From the NCBI RefSeq assembly GCF_003855155.1, contig NZ_CP034073.1:3348001-3412000 (forward strand): a stretch of DNA of 64,000 nucleotides, read 5' to 3'. Source of the DNA: Shewanella psychromarinicola (GTDB lineage: Bacteria > Pseudomonadota > Gammaproteobacteria > Enterobacterales > Shewanellaceae). The notes beneath the pieces were generated by a model. That model did no database searches and was not told the origin of the DNA. It saw nothing but the letters and a program-made list of their open reading frames with translations. The position numbers and the translations under genes are program-made. Shown one piece after another: positions 47,633 through 57,046 of the stretch (position 1 is the stretch's first letter; each line of letters begins with the position of its first letter).

Positions 47633-48127
47633 ATGTTAGATCTATTACCGAACTTATTCGATCATTACCCTGAACAATTAATATTATTGTCTAATCCATG
47701 GCAATCCTTTGGTGCCAAGCCTATATTTTATGGTGAAGTGGTGACCGTAAAATGCTTTGAAGACAATTCCAAGGTAAAATCTGAATTAGCTAAAAATGGG
47801 CAAGGAAAAGTATTGGTTGTTGACGGTGGTGGTTCAACCAGACGTGCGCTACTTGGTGACATGATCGCTCTAAATGCATGTAAGAATGGCTGGGAAGGTA
47901 TCATTATTAATGGTTGTATTCGTGACGCTGGAACCATCAACACCATGCAAATTGGCGTGCAAGCTTTAGGCACTAATCCAATTAAAACGGATAAAAAAGA
48001 CGTAGGTGAAGTCAATGTAAAAATTGAGATTGCGGGTGTCAGTATTTTTCCTGGAATGATGATCTACGCTGATTTAAATGGTGTTGCTGTCAGTAGACAG
48101 GCATTGGATTTAACTATTTTAGCTTAA
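47633..48127 (+). CDS. rraA: Regulator of RNase E activity RraA
   Basis: Protein inhibitor that binds RNase E and dampens mRNA decay; trimeric in E. coli. The RraA core is complete: FGAKPIFYGEV, VVDGGGSTRRALLGDMIA near residue 63, and GIIINGCIRDAGTI near 92. Length is 164 residues (E. coli 161). A very strong AAGGAGG (47622-47628) sits four bases before the ATG. RraA-like aldolases share these motifs, but the length and organism favour RraA. Confidence 0.92.
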   Translation: MLDLLPNLFDHYPEQLILLSNPWQSFGAKPIFYGEVVTVKCFEDNSKVKSELAKNGQGKVLVVDGGGSTRRALLGDMIALNACKNGWEGIIINGCIRDAGTINTMQIGVQALGTNPIKTDKKDVGEVNVKIEIAGVSIFPGMMIYADLNGVAVSRQALDLTILA

Positions 48128-48153
48128 AATAGCGACAGACAAGGAAGAGCAAA

Positions 48154-49977
48154 ATGAAAGTAATAAAGTGGTTTTTAGCGATAGTGCTAACCTTAGTGGT
48201 AGGTGTGACAGTCTATCTGACAATGTTTTTCGATTTAAATAATGTTAAACCGCAAATTGTCGATGCCGTAAAGAAACAAACTGGCCGCGACTTACAAATC
48301 ACCCAAGACTTAAGTTGGAGTGTGTTTCCCTCTTTAGGAATAAAGCTCGGGGGTATTTCGTTATCTAATCCAGATGGGTTTACGCCTGCATCAATGCTTG
48401 ATGTTAATGAGGCAGTGGCCAGTGTGGCACTGATGCCATTGTTTAGCCAACAGATTGAAATTGATTTATTAAAGCTAGACGGATTAACACTACATTTAGT
48501 GACTCAAAAAGACGGCAGAACCAGTTTTGATGGATTGGCGGCAAAAACCACTGCAGACAAGCCAAAAGCGACAGCAAGTAGCGACACAAAAGCAAAATTG
48601 TTGCAGACGTTGGACATTGGCGGCATTGAACTGACCAATACCAATATTAATCTCATTGATATGGCCAGCAATACCACCCAGACCTTCAGTTTAAAAAGCT
48701 TTACCTTAGGTCAATTCAGCCTAGGTCAATTCGCTGATTTTGCTTACGAGTTTTCTGCGACGCTTCCTGATATGCAGTTAACATCATCTGGCCAGGGTAA
48801 AGTTAAAGTCGACCAAGCATTAAAGAATGTCACTATTAATGATTTTGCTATGGTACACAAAGCCCAAGGCGACAGCTTACCGGGAAAAGCGGTTACCGCA
48901 GAGCTCACTACACAAATGACGCTGGCATTAGATGCCAAAACCATAGCGCTGCAATTGACCAAAATATCAGCTACGGACTTAGCCGCAACCGGTGATGTTA
49001 AGGTCAACTATGGCACTAGCATTCCGAAAATTGCGATGAATCTAGACGTTGGTGATATTGATGTGGATGCACTACTGCCACAGCAAGAAGACCAGGCCGA
49101 CAAGCCAGGGGAGAAAACCGACACTGCGCCGAGCCAAGAACCTGATTTATCAGCATTAAAGAGTATGGATTTAATCTTAAATTTGACCGCTAAATCAATA
49201 AAAGTCAGTAATATGCTGACGCAAAATTGGCAAATGAAACTGGCTATTAATAAAGGTGTATTAACCTTATCGTCGCTCACTGCCAATTTATATGAAGGTA
49301 AACTAGCGCTTAGCGCTAAGTTAGACGCTCGTAAAGCGGTGCCGACGTATCAGTTTGATAAAAAATTGACTGGCGTGCAAATTCTTCCATTATTAACGGA
49401 TGCGGCAGAAGTGGATTTGATTTCTGGTACAGCGAGCTTTGAAGTTAACGGCAGTGGCGCTAGTTTGATCCCCGATAATATGAAAAAAAATCTCGAAGCC
49501 GTGGGTAAGTTTGAAGTGGCAGATGGCGCGCTCTATGGGGTTAATATTCCGCAGATGATCCGCAGTGCACAGCAAAAATTAAAAGGTGATTTATCGGCAG
49601 ATAAAAAAGAAGCCTTAAAAACCGATTTTACCAGTTTAACCGGCAGCTTTACGCTTAAAGACGCTGTCGTTAACAACCCTGACTTAACGATGGCTTCACC
49701 GTTAATACGTTTAAAAGGTAATGGTACGGCAAACATTGCTACTGAAGCCTTGGATTACACGTTAACCACCAGTGTGGTGGGTTCCTTATCGGGTCAAGGT
49801 GATGCTGTTGATGAATCACTCAAAGGTGTTGATATTCCATTAACCATTAAAGGCACATTCCAAGATCCTAAGTTTGGTATTGATACCAAAGCGTTATTAG
49901 AAGGCCAATTTAAAGATGAGGCCGACAAAGCCAAAGAAAAGCTAAAAGAAGGATTGTTTAAAAAGCTTGGCATTTAA
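48154..49977 (+). CDS. AsmA-family envelope protein
   Basis: 607 residues with one N-terminal membrane helix (about 4-24), then a long periplasmic beta-rich chain. This is the AsmA architecture of bridge-like lipid-transfer or outer-membrane-biogenesis proteins. The FDLNNVKPQIVDAVKKQTGR segment after the helix and the C-terminal AsmA_2 block near 480-570 (PLIRLKGNGTANI) are typical. E. coli AsmA has 617 residues, but there asmA is next to dcd, whereas here dcd lies 42 kb away. A Lys/Asp/Pro-rich spacer is visible near 310-330. It follows rraA by 26 bases. Confidence 0.87.
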   Translation: MKVIKWFLAIVLTLVVGVTVYLTMFFDLNNVKPQIVDAVKKQTGRDLQITQDLSWSVFPSLGIKLGGISLSNPDGFTPASMLDVNEAVASVALMPLFSQQIEIDLLKLDGLTLHLVTQKDGRTSFDGLAAKTTADKPKATASSDTKAKLLQTLDIGGIELTNTNINLIDMASNTTQTFSLKSFTLGQFSLGQFADFAYEFSATLPDMQLTSSGQGKVKVDQALKNVTINDFAMVHKAQGDSLPGKAVTAELTTQMTLALDAKTIALQLTKISATDLAATGDVKVNYGTSIPKIAMNLDVGDIDVDALLPQQEDQADKPGEKTDTAPSQEPDLSALKSMDLILNLTAKSIKVSNMLTQNWQMKLAINKGVLTLSSLTANLYEGKLALSAKLDARKAVPTYQFDKKLTGVQILPLLTDAAEVDLISGTASFEVNGSGASLIPDNMKKNLEAVGKFEVADGALYGVNIPQMIRSAQQKLKGDLSADKKEALKTDFTSLTGSFTLKDAVVNNPDLTMASPLIRLKGNGTANIATEALDYTLTTSVVGSLSGQGDAVDESLKGVDIPLTIKGTFQDPKFGIDTKALLEGQFKDEADKAKEKLKEGLFKKLGI

Positions 49978-50291
49978 TTGATCGTCTTTGGATACTAGTG
50001 GCTGTAGGTCTTCTTTACGACTACAGCCTTGTGAAGGCGACTAGCGCTTATGATATACAATTGGTTATCTTGGTAAGCAAGATGTACTTAAGTCGCGGTA
50101 ATGACAGTGCAGATAAAGCATCAAAACGTCATTGAGCACGATGAACAGATTAGCATTTATCTGCCCACATTTTACTGCATAAAAAAAACGGACAGGTTAT
50201 CACTTGTCCGTTTTTTTATGTGAGGCTTGAAATCAGCACTGTGTCAAATTTTCAAGCTAAGATCACCACAATCACCCATTCGCTACAGTGA
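49978..50291. other. Intergenic region between the AsmA-family gene and mltD
   Basis: 314 bases between convergent genes. Only the bidirectional terminator at 50182-50217 is recognisable. Confidence 0.6.
50182..50217. terminator. Bidirectional terminator between the AsmA-family gene and mltD
   Basis: AAAAAAACGGACA (50182-50194) and its complement TGTCCGTTTTTTT (50205-50217) enclose a 10-base loop. Confidence 0.9.
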
Positions 50292-51845
50292 CTAGCTATT
50301 GGTCATGATCAGTTTTAATATTTGTCCAGGTTGGATCAAGGAACTGCTTTGTAAACTGTTCCATTCGATTAATTCAGCAACGGTAACCTTGTATTTAAGG
50401 GCAATACGCGATAATGAATCACCTGATTTGACTCGATAGTTAACGGTTTTCTCATTGCTAGCGTTGCTATTGGCGACTTCATTAGGAAAAATAACTAACG
50501 ATTTACCTATGGTTAATGTCGATTTTTTCTTAAGATTATTCCATTTAACTAATTGTGCCACGTTCACTTGTTGTGACTGTGCAATTTTCCATAACGAATC
50601 ACCAGACTTAACGGTATAAACTTGTTTATTTGGGCTAGATTTAACCACAGTTCGGCGAGCCAGCACTTGGTCCGCGATCATCGTCGCTAAATCGGGATCT
50701 TTTGCTGCAACAGGAATAATTAAAAACCTACCGGCAATAATATTATTGCCTTTAATGCCATTACTGCTTCTTATTAACGTTGCAGTCGTCTCAAATTGAT
50801 CGGCGATTTCGCTGATACTGTCACCAGACTTAATTTTATAACGAACCCAGTTAATGCGAGAGTTTGGTTCAATAGTGGCTAATGCTCGTTTAAAGGTTGC
50901 CGCTTTATCACTAGGCACAATCAATTGATGTGGCCCTTGTGGTGCCGTTGCCCAGCGCTTTAAACCCGGATTAATCGCTTTTAAATCATTGATGTCTATT
51001 TGAGCGAGATCTGCCGCTAAGTTAATGTCTAATTGGCTTTCAATATTGACCACTTCTATTTGTGGCGAATTATCGATAGCAATTAAATTGATACCGTATT
51101 TGTCAGCATGTTTAATCACATCTGCCAATGCTAATAATTGAGGCACATAGTGAGCGGTTTCTCGTGGAACAGATAATGACCAGAAATCGGTAGATTTTCC
51201 GCGAGCTTGATTATGTTTTATTGCATTGAATATTCGGCCTTCACCAGAATTATAAGCGGCAATGGTATATAACCAATTGTGATCCATTTTGGCGTAGAGG
51301 TATTCCATTAAATCTAAAGCCGCTTTTGTGGACGAGGCTATATCACGGCGTCCGTCGGACCACCAATTGGTTTTCACTCCAAAAGAAATCGCGGTCGGTG
51401 AGGTTAATTGCCATAGACCTGATGCGTGACTTGGAGAGTAGGCTAGTGGGTCAAATCCACTTTCAATAATCGGTAATAATGCGAGCTCTAAGGGTAAATT
51501 GCGTTGTTCAAGCTGTTCAACGATGTAATACAGATATGGCTTAGCACGTTGGGTCACAATCTCCAAATGCCGCGGATTATCGATGTACCATTGGCGGTAA
51601 TGATCCACCAATGTATTCTCGACAATAGGGAAACGCATTTGATTGCTGATCCTGAACCATAAGTTGTTAACTTCAGCAACTTGTTCTTCAATTTGATCAA
51701 GGGATACCGTCGCCGATTTTTTACTTTTAGCGTTAGATGTAACCGTCTGGGTTGTACTATCAGAACTTGGCTCTGAAGTGTAGAGTGTTTGGCACCCTGC
51801 TACAGCCAGCATACTGCCAGCTATAATAAATAAGTTAGCTTTCAT
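50292..51845 (-). CDS. mltD: Membrane-bound lytic murein transglycosylase D
   Basis: Outer-membrane lipoprotein that cleaves peptidoglycan glycan strands. The lipobox LAVAGC ends a short signal peptide. The SLT domain follows, with the catalytic glutamate in LLPIIESGFDP and the SHASGLWQLTSPTA segment. Three LysM domains end the protein, each opening with a Y-x-(I/V)-K-S-G-D-S motif (near residues 340, 405 and 470). A GTG at 51857 opens the frame, but ATG 51845 is preferred because it starts the lipoprotein signal directly and GAGGAA lies upstream. That gives 517 residues, against 452 with two LysM in E. coli. Confidence 0.94.
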   Translation of the reverse strand: MKANLFIIAGSMLAVAGCQTLYTSEPSSDSTTQTVTSNAKSKKSATVSLDQIEEQVAEVNNLWFRISNQMRFPIVENTLVDHYRQWYIDNPRHLEIVTQRAKPYLYYIVEQLEQRNLPLELALLPIIESGFDPLAYSPSHASGLWQLTSPTAISFGVKTNWWSDGRRDIASSTKAALDLMEYLYAKMDHNWLYTIAAYNSGEGRIFNAIKHNQARGKSTDFWSLSVPRETAHYVPQLLALADVIKHADKYGINLIAIDNSPQIEVVNIESQLDINLAADLAQIDINDLKAINPGLKRWATAPQGPHQLIVPSDKAATFKRALATIEPNSRINWVRYKIKSGDSISEIADQFETTATLIRSSNGIKGNNIIAGRFLIIPVAAKDPDLATMIADQVLARRTVVKSSPNKQVYTVKSGDSLWKIAQSQQVNVAQLVKWNNLKKKSTLTIGKSLVIFPNEVANSNASNEKTVNYRVKSGDSLSRIALKYKVTVAELIEWNSLQSSSLIQPGQILKLIMTNS

Positions 51846-51987
51846 TTGAAGATACACTTCCTCAAGTTTTCAGGCATTAAAATGGAACATACCAAATGCC
51901 TTCAAGACTTTTTTGGTCATGCTAATTCAATTTCGCATTGTAGATTAATTATTTTAACTTGTCTTATTAAACTGTTTTCATGTTGAT

Positions 51988-52767
51988 CTAAAAGTTGTTT
52001 TTCCATAATCTAATTTGTGTAAATGTTTGAATAGTATCTATTTCTTTTTCTTTTAGTTGGGCCGCAATTGCGTTCTGAGTCTCATGTAGGTGGCAACGTA
52101 AAAAAGGGTTGATGGCTTTTTCTGTGCCTATTGAGCTCGGAATAGTAGGTTTTTTTTGTGCTCTTAATCGTTTGACCTTGTCTGCATAATCAATTAATTG
52201 CTGATTATTTGGTGTGACATGTAGCGCAAATTTAAGGTTTGCCTCGGTATATTCATGGGCACAATACACTTTGGTGCTATCGGGCAGCTGTGCAAGCATT
52301 GAAAGTGATTTAAGCATTTGTTCCGCGGTTCCCTCAAATAAACGTCCGCAGCCCGCGCTAAATAAAGTATCACCACAAAACAGGCTTTCCTGTAGATAAT
52401 AAGCAATATGTCCTAAGGTATGTCCCGGAACCGCCATTATGGTTATTGGATCGAGATGGGGAACATTGAGAGTGGATTGTGATCCAACGTTAAGAGGATG
52501 AGTTAACGCTGCAATTTTTTCATTATCAGGACCATATACATTAAGCGCATGCTTGAAATGTTGCTGTAACATTTCAATACCGCCGGTATGATCAGCATGA
52601 TGATGAGTGATTAAAATTCCGACTAATTTAAGATCTGTTGTTGAGATATAATCAATAACACTTTGACCACAGCCAGGGTCAACGACGTAAGCATAGCGAC
52701 TGTTTTCTTGATGAATTAACCAAATATAATTATCGTTAAATGCAGTAATAGTATGAACGTTAAGCAT
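51988..52767 (-). CDS. gloB: Hydroxyacylglutathione hydrolase (glyoxalase II)
   Basis: Hydrolyses S-lactoylglutathione to lactate and glutathione, the second glyoxalase step. The metallo-beta-lactamase motif THHHADHTGG is near residue 54. Further metal ligands are in VPGHTLGHI near 108, FCGDTLFSAGCGR near 130 and CAHEYTEANL near 168. ATG 52767 is chosen over a TTG at 52779, giving 259 residues (E. coli 251) starting MLNVHTITAFNDNYIW. It is adjacent to mltD as in E. coli. Confidence 0.95.
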   Translation of the reverse strand: MLNVHTITAFNDNYIWLIHQENSRYAYVVDPGCGQSVIDYISTTDLKLVGILITHHHADHTGGIEMLQQHFKHALNVYGPDNEKIAALTHPLNVGSQSTLNVPHLDPITIMAVPGHTLGHIAYYLQESLFCGDTLFSAGCGRLFEGTAEQMLKSLSMLAQLPDSTKVYCAHEYTEANLKFALHVTPNNQQLIDYADKVKRLRAQKKPTIPSSIGTEKAINPFLRCHLHETQNAIAAQLKEKEIDTIQTFTQIRLWKNNF

Positions 52768-53133
52768 GATCTTACTCAAGTGATGATTGACTATCAGTTA
52801 GGGTAACGGATATCGTGAGACAATACCAAATTCATGGGTTATCGGGTAACACTTCGGCCATTTAGTGTGATGTCACGACATCACTGGATTGAAGGCACCG
52901 TTATCCTAGGTAACCGCTTCCTTGTTGTCTTGTTTGATAAAGGCGTCACTATTATTTCAACCATGAGTGAACTAAAAAGCTTGATTGACTCTGAGTGATA
53001 ACAACGTTAATCATGTTGGTATAGTGTTAATTTATGCCATGTTAGACAGTATTAATGATCGGTAGCTGAAAATTAAATAAGCTATGGTAGAGTTGACTCA
53101 GTAAATCTGACATTTTTAAAGTTGGCGGGCTCC
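52768..53133. other. Intergenic region between gloB and the methyltransferase gene
   Basis: 366 bases holding divergent promoters and one possible small frame (52834-52998). No other structure was recognised. Confidence 0.5.
52834..52998 (+). CDS. Possible 54-codon gene or gene remnant
   Basis: A plus-strand frame starts at ATG 52834 and ends at TGA 52996-52998. It reads as ordinary protein, with the segment GTVILGNRFLVVLFDKGVT and an amphipathic tail. The pattern is faintly like the end of a CheW-type domain, but this is only a resemblance. There is no good ribosome-binding site. The frame is open upstream only back to a TGA at 52816-52818, so it is either a short gene or the tail of a lost one. 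Confidence 0.3.
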   Translation: MGYRVTLRPFSVMSRHHWIEGTVILGNRFLVVLFDKGVTIISTMSELKSLIDSE

Positions 53134-53913
53134 ATGTTAAAACCCCATATTTGGCAAGACTTACCTTTTGGTGAATTGTTACAAGCCGAGATAGAAGCTA
53201 AATTAGCACCTTGGTGGCCGCGCATATTTGGCTATCATTTACTTAAAGCAGGGGCGTTAAGCAGCCAGCTAAACAGTCTACATTGCAATATTGCACGACA
53301 CTTTAGTGTTTATGACGGTGCGGATGCCAGTATTCAGGCCGATCCTCATCATTTACCGGTACAGCAAAGTGCCATTGATGCTGTGCTAAGTTGTTTTTTA
53401 CTGGAATTTGAATCGGATCCCTATCAAATTTTACGTGAATTCGATCGGGTGCTCATTAGCAGTGGTTATATTTTTATTGTTGGGTTTAATCCTATCAGTC
53501 CAGCTTTTATCGGCAAAATCCTGCCAAAATATCAAACTCAATTACCTTGGAATGGGCAATTTTTTATGCCATCAAGAGTTAAAGATTGGCTCGGATTACT
53601 GGGTTATCAAGTTTTAGCGGATGAACGCTTAATGTACCATTCGTTATTAGGGCAAAGCGGTGTCAATATGCCTTATCAAGCCAACAAACCTCAACAAACA
53701 CCATGGTGGCAAAAAAGTATTGCTAATTGGTTGCCCAGTACCGGCAGTGTCTATTTAATCGTGGCTCGAAAAATGACCACACCGCTTACGCCAATAAAAG
53801 ATAAATCAAAGCTAAAAGCACCTAATTGGTCAACCGCACCAACAGCAGGCCGCACTGGATTAACTCATACCCAACGTATTAAAAAACCATTGTTAAAACC
53901 GACAAAATATTAG
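53134..53913 (+). CDS. SAM-dependent methyltransferase-like protein (YafS-like)
   Basis: 259 residues with a class I methyltransferase core of the Methyltransf_11 type. The SAM-binding N-terminal loop is poorly conserved, while the later strands are clear: IDAVLSCFLLEFESDPYQILREFDRVL (post-I region) and IFIVGFNPISP. It occupies the slot of E. coli yafS between gloB and rnhA, where yafS is also a predicted methyltransferase of unknown substrate. ATG 53134 is taken over TTG 53122. The basic C-terminal 40 residues resemble a nucleic-acid-binding tail, which is speculation. Confidence 0.82.
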   Translation: MLKPHIWQDLPFGELLQAEIEAKLAPWWPRIFGYHLLKAGALSSQLNSLHCNIARHFSVYDGADASIQADPHHLPVQQSAIDAVLSCFLLEFESDPYQILREFDRVLISSGYIFIVGFNPISPAFIGKILPKYQTQLPWNGQFFMPSRVKDWLGLLGYQVLADERLMYHSLLGQSGVNMPYQANKPQQTPWWQKSIANWLPSTGSVYLIVARKMTTPLTPIKDKSKLKAPNWSTAPTAGRTGLTHTQRIKKPLLKPTKY

Positions 53914-53938
53914 CAATACATAAATCATAGTTAAGCCA

Positions 53939-54412
53939 TTACTCTGGCTTATAACCCGTATCGGCTTGTTGAGGCTTAGCTTCGGCGGCTTTTCGAGCCA
54001 ATACGTCACAACGCTCGTTTTCAATATGGCCTGCATGGCCTTTTACCCAGTGCCAGTCAATTTTGTGTAATTGACTGGCCGCATCTAAACGCTTCCATAA
54101 ATCGACATTTTTGACCGGTTGTTTGGTTGAGGTTATCCAACCCTTTTTCTTCCAACTATGGATCCAAGTCATAATGCCTTGACGCATGTACTGGCTATCA
54201 CTGGTTAAAATAATATTACATGGTTCATATAAAGCTTCTAAGGCAATAATCGGGGCTAAAAGCTCCATGCGGTTATTGGTCGTTAATGAGAACCCATCGG
54301 CTATTTCATGGTGTTGATGTTTATATTTCATTACCACGCCATAACCGCCAGGTCCGGGATTTCCTAAGCAAGAGCCATCAGTAAAGATATTCAGCTGTTT
54401 GAGTTCGGCCAT
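53939..54412 (-). CDS. rnhA: Ribonuclease HI
   Basis: Removes RNA from RNA-DNA hybrids. The four acidic catalytic residues are recognisable: D in FTDGSC (10), E in RMELLAP (48), D in TSDSQY (70) and D in [11 protein letters not shown] (134). Start 54412 gives [13 protein letters not shown] and 157 residues (E. coli 155); the longer frame from 54454 adds 14 residues not found in the family. It is divergent from dnaQ, as in E. coli. Confidence 0.96.
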   Translation of the reverse strand: MAELKQLNIFTDGSCLGNPGPGGYGVVMKYKHQHHEIADGFSLTTNNRMELLAPIIALEALYEPCNIILTSDSQYMRQGIMTWIHSWKKKGWITSTKQPVKNVDLWKRLDAASQLHKIDWHWVKGHAGHIENERCDVLARKAAEAKPQQADTGYKPE

Positions 54413-54489
54413 CAAATTGTTACCATAGCGAAATATTCGCGCCAGTATACTCAATTTATACCAAGGCGAGGGCTGAATGAGTAAAAAAT

Positions 54490-55218
54490 ATGAACATAAT
54501 TTCCAGTGCTAGTCGTCAAGTCATTCTCGATACCGAAACAACCGGTATGAACCAAGCTGGTGGGCCAATACATATTGGTCACCGAATTATCGAAATTGGT
54601 TGTGTTGAAGTGATTAATCGTCGCTTAACGGGTCGAACGTATCACCAATATATTAATCCTGGTCAAGCGATTGATGAGGAAGCTATTCAAGTTCACGGTA
54701 TTAGCAATGATCGTGTTGCTAACGAACCGCGGTTTCACCAAATAGCGAAAGATTTCATCGATTTTATCGATGGCGCTGAAATTGTGGCTCATAACGCCAG
54801 CTTCGACGTGAGCTTTATGGATCATGAGTTTTCGAAACTCAATCCTATCGGGCCGAAAACCAAAGATATTTGCAGTATTTTAGACAGTTTGGCGATTGCG
54901 AAACGTTTACATCCAGGCCAAAAAAACAATCTAGATGCACTGTGTCGACGTTATGGTATCGATAACGGTCGCCGTACGTACCACGGCGCGTTACTCGATG
55001 CAGAAATTCTTGCTGATGTTTACTTAATCATGACGGGTGGACAAATTAAGTTTAATTTGTCTAATGAAAAAGCAGGCTATGAAGCTGGCGGAATAAAAAA
55101 AATCGATCCAGTTGCGTTTAATCTTAAAGTCGTCGGTGCGTCTGCCGATGAAATACTATTACATGAACAACGACTTGATCTCATTGCGAAGTCAGGTAAA
55201 TGTCTCTGGAGAGGGTAA
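54490..55218 (+). CDS. dnaQ: DNA polymerase III epsilon subunit (3'-5' proofreading exonuclease)
   Basis: Proofreading subunit of the replicative polymerase core. Exo I is [11 protein letters not shown] near residue 11, Exo II is [12 protein letters not shown] near 97, and Exo III is [14 protein letters not shown] near 161. The C-terminal tail, which binds the alpha subunit, ends KSGKCLWRG. Length is 242 residues (E. coli 243). The next gene starts within its last 19 bases. Confidence 0.96.
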   Translation: MNIISSASRQVILDTETTGMNQAGGPIHIGHRIIEIGCVEVINRRLTGRTYHQYINPGQAIDEEAIQVHGISNDRVANEPRFHQIAKDFIDFIDGAEIVAHNASFDVSFMDHEFSKLNPIGPKTKDICSILDSLAIAKRLHPGQKNNLDALCRRYGIDNGRRTYHGALLDAEILADVYLIMTGGQIKFNLSNEKAGYEAGGIKKIDPVAFNLKVVGASADEILLHEQRLDLIAKSGKCLWRG

Positions 55219-56567
55219 ACCAACCTTATATGATTGCCACTCGCACCGGTTATCTTGCAATTGCTTGTTTATTTTCGCTTGGTCTCATCATGGCTTGGCA
55301 ACCTTATGCCCAAGCTTCAATGGTCATAGCATCCCAAGCTGCAGAACTTAAAAATCGTTTTCGAATCGATCATATGGTTGATAATCTAACCTTGGTGATT
55401 CAACGCACCTATGGTTCTGCTCCTGTGGTGGTGATTTTACCTGATGGCAGTAAATGGTATTCAAATCGTCATCCCCAGACCGTAAAATGGGTGGATGGTC
55501 TTGCTGCCGATATGATTTATATCGAAAAGCCGATGCCAGGGCCTTGGCAGTTACTCGGTAATGTGGTCCAAGGCTCGACCATCAAAAAAATCTCTAAGTT
55601 GGACATTGAGGTACAACCCTTGCCACAACCCCTATATCAAGGGGAAAGGCTGAAAGTGACCGCTAGACTCTTGGGTGATAAGTTAACCATGAGAATGCCG
55701 GGTTTAGATTACATGGTTGAGTGGACGGCTCGTTTTACCAGTGAGCGCCTTGCTAGCGATAATAATTTTGCAACAGGAACCATTATTGTTGGCGCGTATC
55801 AAGACAATGGTGAAAAGTTAGATGAAGTGCCAGACGATGGTATATTTACCGGTAACCCTAATTTACAACAACCCACCGGCCATTATGTGCTCAATGTCAC
55901 TGCACGAAATGATGTGTTTGAACGCGAATATGTGATGCCTTTTGAGCTTTCGCCACAACCGATAAACGTTAAAATGGAGCCCAATAGCGACCCATTAAAA
56001 GACATATGGCAAATACAATTATCGGTTGATGAATCTGTTGTTTTGTTAGCACAAACTCATTTTGAGTTTGAATTAGTGGGGCCTGCCGGGTTAAAACTGC
56101 CGATCACATTGCAAACCGTGACCAGTCCAGATCAAATTTTATATCTACCTAAAGTGACCAAGTTTGGTAGTTATCGGGTTAAAGGTTATGTGGTGTCGAC
56201 AACAGTCGATGGCCGTGAAATCGTCCTTAATTTACCAGAAATGTTTTTCAATTTAATCGAACCGGCTGCGCCTGCGCCAACAGCCCAAGCGCTGGCTGAA
56301 AAAGCGGCCATTCAGACTGCCATTGAAGAACAAGTGGCCAAGGATAATGCCATGTTTTGGATTATTACCATTAACGGGGTACTCTTTTTAGTCGGCGTTG
56401 TTGGTTTGGTGGTGTGGCGTAAAAAGCAGACATTGGCAAAGGCGATGGCAGCGGCAGAACAAAGGTTAAACAAAAATCGAGTCGATGAAGATAAGCCCAA
56501 AGACAGTATTCTTCAAAGCGTCGACTTAGATGATATTGATTTGAGTATCCCAGACGATAAAACCTAA
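55200..56567 (+). CDS. TIGR03503-like exported membrane protein of unknown function
   Basis: 455 residues, resembling the TIGR03503 family of conserved hypothetical proteins in Shewanella, Vibrio and relatives. A hydrophobic signal segment (about 15-39, ending PYAQA) is followed by a long periplasmic beta-rich region. A C-terminal membrane helix (about 379-400, WIITINGVLFLVGVVGLVVW) and a charged cytosolic tail end it. The middle carries a DDGIFTGNPNLQQPTGHY motif reminiscent of extracellular Ig-like folds. The start overlaps dnaQ by 19 bases; ATG 55230 is an alternative that would begin right before the signal segment. The function is unknown. Confidence 0.78.
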   Translation: MSLERVNQPYMIATRTGYLAIACLFSLGLIMAWQPYAQASMVIASQAAELKNRFRIDHMVDNLTLVIQRTYGSAPVVVILPDGSKWYSNRHPQTVKWVDGLAADMIYIEKPMPGPWQLLGNVVQGSTIKKISKLDIEVQPLPQPLYQGERLKVTARLLGDKLTMRMPGLDYMVEWTARFTSERLASDNNFATGTIIVGAYQDNGEKLDEVPDDGIFTGNPNLQQPTGHYVLNVTARNDVFEREYVMPFELSPQPINVKMEPNSDPLKDIWQIQLSVDESVVLLAQTHFEFELVGPAGLKLPITLQTVTSPDQILYLPKVTKFGSYRVKGYVVSTTVDGREIVLNLPEMFFNLIEPAAPAPTAQALAEKAAIQTAIEEQVAKDNAMFWIITINGVLFLVGVVGLVVWRKKQTLAKAMAAAEQRLNKNRVDEDKPKDSILQSVDLDDIDLSIPDDKT

Positions 56568-57046
56568 GCCGCCAACTCGAGTATTGTTTTACCAAATATT
56601 AGCGGCTGACAATGGACAATATGTTTTGTGTCTATCTAGCACTCCGTGAAAGGTTAGGACGCTTTATTAGAGATAGTCGGTCTATCACAAGTATCGAAGA
56701 CAAATGTGTAGTCCCATAAGCTCCGTCAAAATAAGACTAAAATCTCTACATCACGATAGACGTTTTTGCTTTAACACCAACAGCAGCAGTAGCTCAGTTG
56801 GGCCCACAATGTGATTTATATTGTTTGGCCCTAATTCCATGAGTGAATTCCATTAGTGAATTCCATTCGTGGTTTTTTCGCTTCATTATTAATGGGCCGC
56901 GGTCTGTCACTAAGGGCTCTGCGGGGTCATTCATTTAAAAATCAGTGGCAGATTGGTAATGCTTCAAAAAAGTGTTACTAACGTATGAGGATGCCACGAC
57001 TTAACCAAACGTAAACTTGATTTTTTTAGCACGCCTCTGGTGTCAA
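56568..57046. other. Intergenic region between the TIGR03503-like gene and the TonB receptor gene
   Basis: 479 bases between convergent genes. It holds a three-unit 13-bp tandem repeat (56833-56871) and an imperfect hairpin (56800-56831). No gene is seen. A tRNA D-arm-like string at about 56785 was examined and rejected. Confidence 0.55.
56833..56871. repeat. Three tandem copies of a 13-bp unit
   Basis: AATTCCATGAGTG, AATTCCATTAGTG and AATTCCATTCGTG follow each other without gaps; positions 9 and 10 vary. It is short and imperfect, possibly prone to copy-number change. Confidence 0.85.

Noticed and set aside
48700..48735. Duplicated LGQF coding motif in the AsmA-family gene
   Set aside because: A nine-residue internal repeat (LGQFSLGQF) inside a beta-rich chain; common in this family and not informative.
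56780..56830. tRNA-like string (AGCTCAGTTGG) after the TIGR03503-like gene
   Set aside because: The D-arm-like match is isolated. No acceptor pairing, anticodon arm or T-arm (GGTTCGAAT-type) follows within tRNA distance.
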